From Leptolyngbya sp. BL0902 (GTDB lineage: Bacteria > Cyanobacteriota > Cyanobacteriia > Phormidesmidales > Phormidesmidaceae), in the NCBI RefSeq assembly GCF_016403105.1, contig NZ_CP046155.1:2108001-2172000 (forward strand): DNA of 64,000 bases. Direction: 5' to 3'. A model generated the notes under the pieces. The model saw only the letters and a program-made list of their open reading frames with translations, was not told where the DNA came from and did no database searches. Both the position numbers and the translations under genes were made by a program. Of the stretch, positions 60,967 to 64,000 are shown piece by piece; the stretch's first letter is position 1, and each line of letters starts with the position of its first letter.

Positions 60967-61863
60967 GTGCTGTTAAAAATTCTGCCGCTGCTGCTGGTCT
61001 GCGTTTTGGGTTTTGGGCTGCGGCGGGTTGGTCTGATAGGCTCTAGGGATGCCCAAACCATCGGCACACTCTTGACCTATTTGGCTTTGCCAGCAGTAAT
61101 TTTACGCGCCCTGGCCACCGCCACTCTCACGCCTGACCTCATCTACCTGCCCCTCTCCGCGCTGATTGTTGTCCTAGGGCTGACCCTGATTGGGGCATTG
61201 ATTCTCAAACCGCTGAACTGGCCACGACCCCAGGCTGGGGCTTGGATGATCACCTTTCTCACCTTTGAGGGCGGGGCCGTGGGCTATCCCACCATGCTGC
61301 TGGCCTTTGGAGAAGAGGGATTGAGTCGGCTGGTGTTGTTTGATCTGGCCCAAGCCGTCTACCTGCTAACGGTAGTCTACGGCATTGCCACTTGGTATGG
61401 ATCCGCCGAAATCACCCTAGGGCGAGTGGGTCTGAAACTGGTCAAAACTCCCTTCTTTTGGGCAATCTGGATTGGCCTAGGCCTAAATTTCCTAGGCTGG
61501 CAACCGCCCCCGCTGATGGCGTTGCTGGATATTTTGGCCAACAGTTTTGTATTTCTGGTGCTGGTGCTGCTGGGGCTAGAATTTCACCTGCAAATCGCCT
61601 CAGTAGGGCGGTTTCTGGCCCTAGCCCTGCTAAAGGTGAGCATTGGGCTGGGGTTGGGTTGGGGCATCTCTGCCCTATTTAGTCTGACGGGGCTAGAGCG
61701 GGCAGCGGTGTTGGTGGGATCGGCTCTGCCCCCCAGTATGCTAGCCCTTTTGTTTGCCCAGGAAAACCAGCTTGACACCCGCTTTGTGATGAGTTTTATC
61801 TCCGTTGCTGTTCCCATCTATTGGCTGGTTATGGCGTTTTTTCTGCCCCAATTATCTGTCTAG
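60967..61863 (+). CDS. AEC family (auxin efflux carrier-like) permease
   Basis: 298 residues with ~8-10 membrane segments, starting MLLKILPLLLVCVLGFGLRR and ending VAVPIYWLVMAFFLPQLS. Family features are the N-terminal GLLL-like motif and the second half block SALPPSMLALLFAQENQLDT with FVMSFISVAVPI. AEC carriers export organic anions or auxin-like compounds; the substrate here is unknown. The start is a GTG at 60967. Convergent with the next gene. Confidence 0.75.
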   Translation: MLLKILPLLLVCVLGFGLRRVGLIGSRDAQTIGTLLTYLALPAVILRALATATLTPDLIYLPLSALIVVLGLTLIGALILKPLNWPRPQAGAWMITFLTFEGGAVGYPTMLLAFGEEGLSRLVLFDLAQAVYLLTVVYGIATWYGSAEITLGRVGLKLVKTPFFWAIWIGLGLNFLGWQPPPLMALLDILANSFVFLVLVLLGLEFHLQIASVGRFLALALLKVSIGLGLGWGISALFSLTGLERAAVLVGSALPPSMLALLFAQENQLDTRFVMSFISVAVPIYWLVMAFFLPQLSV

Positions 61864-62034
61864 ACTAGAGGCTCTATTCGATCCTATTCGGGCCTTCTAA
61901 AGGAAGATCGGCAGAAGGCTAGGATTGTCATTCCTACGCTCAATCTGAATCAAAAAACATAGCAGTTCTCTGATTGATGCCGTACACCTATAGCCCTAGT
62001 TGACTGACAAAAGATTATGCATCGGATGCACGCC

Positions 62035-62874
62035 CTAGGGATGGGGTAGGGGTGTGAAGTCGAGGGGTTTCACCTGCTGAAGCACCTGAGCCATGGCGTC
62101 ATGGAGGTGGCCATTGGTGGCCAATAGCCGACCGCTCTGGACGATCAGGGGGCTTTGGTCGTAGGCGGTGACTTTCCCTCCGGCCTCGCGGATGAGGGCA
62201 ATGCCAGCGGTAATATCCCAGGGAGACAGGCCCCGTTCCCAGTAGCCATCGAGGCGACCGCAGGCGACGTAGGCCAGGTCTACCGCCGCCGATCCCCCCC
62301 GCCGCACGCCCTGGGTGAGGTGGGTGAACTGGCAGAATTCGGCATAGTTATTGTCGGCGGTGTCGCGGCGGTCGTAGGCAAACCCGGTGACGAGCAGGCT
62401 TTGGGCCAAATTATCCGTTGTCGAAACCTGCATCGGCTGGCGGTTGAAGGTAGCCCCTTGCCCCTTCGCCGCTTGAAACAGCTCGTTCAGGATGGGGTTA
62501 TAGACCACGCCCAAAATCGGCTCGCCCTCAAACAGCAGGCCAATGGAAACCGAGCAGAAGGGATATTGGTGGGTGTAGTTGGTGGTGCCATCGAGGGGAT
62601 CAATCGCCCAGAGAAAATCGCTGTTGGCTTGCCCTCCGGCTCCCGATTCCTCGGCCAAGATGCCGTGACTGGTGGGCAGATGACGGCCCATCACCGCCAT
62701 AACCGCCGCCTCTGCGGCCCGATCCGCCTCGGTTACAAGGTCGCCAGATCGCCCCTTTTCCCGCACATCCTGGAGATTGCCCCAGTAGTGCTGAAGCACC
62801 GCCCCAGCTGATTGCGCCGCTTCGGTGGCTACATCTAGCCAAGTGAGTAGATCACGGTCGGAGGGAAAGGTCAT
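62035..62874 (-). CDS. Inositol monophosphatase family protein
   Basis: 279 residues. Motifs: GDLVTEADRAAE, ILAEESGAGG (metal-binding Glu), FLWAIDPLDGTTNYTHQYPF (about 88-107) and the C-terminal WDITAGIALIREAGG (Trp-Asp). A full set for IMPase activity on inositol or other sugar phosphates. Start at the ATG at 62874 (MTFPSDRDLLTWLDV); the longer frame to 63000 enters an unrelated spacer. Distinct from the CysQ-like gene at 10413. Confidence 0.85.
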   Translation of the reverse strand: MTFPSDRDLLTWLDVATEAAQSAGAVLQHYWGNLQDVREKGRSGDLVTEADRAAEAAVMAVMGRHLPTSHGILAEESGAGGQANSDFLWAIDPLDGTTNYTHQYPFCSVSIGLLFEGEPILGVVYNPILNELFQAAKGQGATFNRQPMQVSTTDNLAQSLLVTGFAYDRRDTADNNYAEFCQFTHLTQGVRRGGSAAVDLAYVACGRLDGYWERGLSPWDITAGIALIREAGGKVTAYDQSPLIVQSGRLLATNGHLHDAMAQVLQQVKPLDFTPLPHP

Positions 62875-63011
62875 GGGAGCCAGTACAGATGACAAAGGAC
62901 AAAGGGCTACCGTTGGGTAGTGCTGAGGAGACGTGACCTCTTCAGCGGATAGCCTAGTAGGATGCGTTGGTCGACGGCATGAGCCAAGCCCGTGGGCCAA
63001 CCAACCGACGG

Positions 63012-63380
63012 CTAATCGTCTTCTAGGGGGAGGCCAAAGCGCACCTTGCCCTTGCCGAAGTAGCGGCCAAACTGAAGTTCGTAGACCTCGTCTTCGTCTT
63101 GGGTTTCCACGCGCAGGTCGCTGCGGGCATAGCTGACGCAGAGCAACGCATAGCCCTGGGCCCGCAGGTCGGGAGAGAGCCCCATGGCCTCTGGCTGCAC
63201 GAGATCGCCCTCCAGCACCCGCACGGCGCAGGTAGTGCAGGCTCCGTTGCGGCAGGAGAAGGGGAGGTCGATGCCTTGGCTTTCGGCGGTGTGAAGGATA
63301 TAGCGATCCTCGGGCACCTGAAACTGGTAGGTTTTGTTGGTATCGCGGTGGTGAACGATAACGGTGTGGGTAGGAGCCAT
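63012..63380 (-). CDS. FdC2-type 2Fe-2S ferredoxin
   Basis: 122 residues. Cluster ligands Cys43, Cys48, Cys51 (SCRNGACTTC) and Cys81 (YALLCVSYA). Plant-type ferredoxin fold with a C-terminal extension DEVYELQFGRYFGKGKVRFG, the mark of the FdC2 (extended-tail) group in cyanobacteria and plastids. Such ferredoxins are linked to redox transfer at photosystem I or other enzymes; the partner is not established. 137 bp from the IMPase gene on the same strand. Confidence 0.85.
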   Translation of the reverse strand: MAPTHTVIVHHRDTNKTYQFQVPEDRYILHTAESQGIDLPFSCRNGACTTCAVRVLEGDLVQPEAMGLSPDLRAQGYALLCVSYARSDLRVETQDEDEVYELQFGRYFGKGKVRFGLPLEDD

Positions 63381-63520
63381 AGCGCCGATGAAAACCAGGA
63401 CAATGAGGGGTTTATCCTCCTATGCTCTCATGAAAAATTCCTTCCAAAACAAATTGTGGCATTTTGGGCCTTTTCTTTGGTAGGATATCTATCCGGTGGC
63501 GAAATGCTACCCCACACCCT

Positions 63521-63607
63521 GGAGAGATGGCCGAGCGGTTGAAGGCGCAGCACTGGAAATGCTGTTTAGGGGTGACTCTAACGAGGGTTCGAATCCCTCT
63601 CTCTCCG
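63521..63607 (+). tRNA. tRNA-Ser (anticodon GGA)
   Basis: 87-nt class II tRNA. Acceptor GGAGAGA/TCTCTCC, discriminator G, anticodon stem CAGCA/TGCTG with loop CTGGAAA (anticodon GGA), a long variable arm and T-loop GGGTTCGAATCCC. No encoded CCA. Confidence 0.96.
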
Positions 63608-63700
63608 TCCCTAGCCCTGACATAGTCCTAAGCGTAGTCTTCCCTAGCGCTGAGCTAATGGATTGACCTCAACGCATGGTTGTCTACGGATCGTGATTCT

Positions 63701-64000
63701 GTGCTTCAGTTTCAGCCAGCGGGTTTTGTGCAGCGGGTGATGGCCACGCCCCTTGGCGTCATGGCCTACTATACCCATCCCCCTGCGGAAGAGGGCCAGG
63801 ATGATCGCCCGCCCCTGGTGTTTTTGCACAGCCTGGGGGGTGGGTCTTCTGCCTTTGAATGGTCGAAGGTCTATCCTGCCTTTGGCCACAGCCACCGGGT
63901 GATCGCCCCTGATCTGGTGGGCTGGGGGCAATCGGCCCATCCGGCGCGAGATTATCACGTCCAAGATTATTTTCAGGTCATCACCCACCTGCTCGAAGCT
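63701..64000 (+). CDS. Alpha/beta hydrolase, 5' part (cut by window edge)
   Basis: First 100 codons. GTG start giving M-LQFQPAGFVQRVMATPLG, a start I recognise from cyanobacterial alpha/beta hydrolases. The oxyanion region LVFLHSLGGGSSAFEWSKVY and APDLVGWGQSAHPARDY follow. The nucleophile and the other catalytic residues lie beyond the window. The frame begins after a TAA at 63656-63658, so no longer ATG start exists; a TTG at 63680 is the only alternative upstream start. Confidence 0.8.
   Translation, partial: MLQFQPAGFVQRVMATPLGVMAYYTHPPAEEGQDDRPPLVFLHSLGGGSSAFEWSKVYPAFGHSHRVIAPDLVGWGQSAHPARDYHVQDYFQVITHLLEA

Noticed and set aside
62155-62811. Plus-strand open frame of 218 codons
   Set aside because: Antisense shadow of inositol monophosphatase.
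63644-63988. Minus-strand ORF at the right edge
   Set aside because: Antisense to the alpha/beta hydrolase start, whose protein sequence is recognisable.
1-64000. CRISPR array or transposase/integrase
   Set aside because: I saw no regularly spaced repeats with unique spacers and no transposase or recombinase gene, although the repeats in the uvrA array would invite one.

Overview
The window is chromosomal DNA of a GC-rich cyanobacterium, probably filamentous (Leptolyngbya/Phormidium-like, judged from gene content only). Markers are a complete nrtABCD nitrate/nitrite ABC transporter with the cyanobacterial fused NrtC and a textbook NtcA promoter, a FdC2-type ferredoxin, a radical SAM protein of the photosystem II high-light acclimation type, DUF1830 and DUF4079 proteins, a four-ACT aspartate kinase, and many orthocaspase/CHAT and toxin-antitoxin genes.

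Layout. 0-2.2 kb: 3' end of prfB, then formamidase plus an FmdB-type zinc ribbon. 2.2-5.6 kb: small accessory patch of toxin-antitoxin (TA) genes, including a decayed duplicate with a micro-inversion, and an AT-rich membrane/coiled-coil gene. 6-13.6 kb: housekeeping genes (GH57 glycoside hydrolase, Crp-type regulator, CysQ-like phosphatase, YccF, SfsA, DUF1622). 13.8-20 kb: accessory island lying downstream of uvrA on the minus strand. It holds two PIN-type TA pairs, a RelE-type pair, a retropepsin-like protein with mini-ORFs, and an AAA-ATPase/TOPRIM pair. Three partial copies of the 3' tail of uvrA punctuate it, so that every gene module sits between two uvrA tails.

20-34 kb: uvrA, a polar amino-acid ABC transporter operon with a palindrome in front, tRNA-Ser(UGA), an ABC ATPase, scpB, cobyrinate a,c-diamide synthase, the radical SAM gene and a run of small membrane proteins. 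34.6-43.8 kb: aspartate kinase, a universal stress protein, then the NtcA promoter and nrtA-nrtB-nrtC-nrtD, with inverted-repeat elements in every gap of that operon.

44-56.8 kb: a cluster of exported proteolytic or death-domain proteins (TPR-CHAT, trypsin-like protease, Tat-exported orthocaspase), a Doc-type TA pair, a very large CPBP intramembrane protease coupled to a membrane protein, and a Tat-exported lipase. 57-64 kb: RNase D-like exonuclease, two adjacent peptidoglycan hydrolases (M15 and GH24) sharing one N-terminal module of unknown function, an AEC permease, inositol monophosphatase, FdC2, tRNA-Ser(GGA) and the start of an alpha/beta hydrolase.

The most unusual signals are the uvrA-tail cassette array (13.8-20 kb), the antitoxins in it that share a front half but differ behind, and the shared N-terminal module on the two cell-wall hydrolases. 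All identities rest on reading the sequence and on memory of the families; no database search was run.
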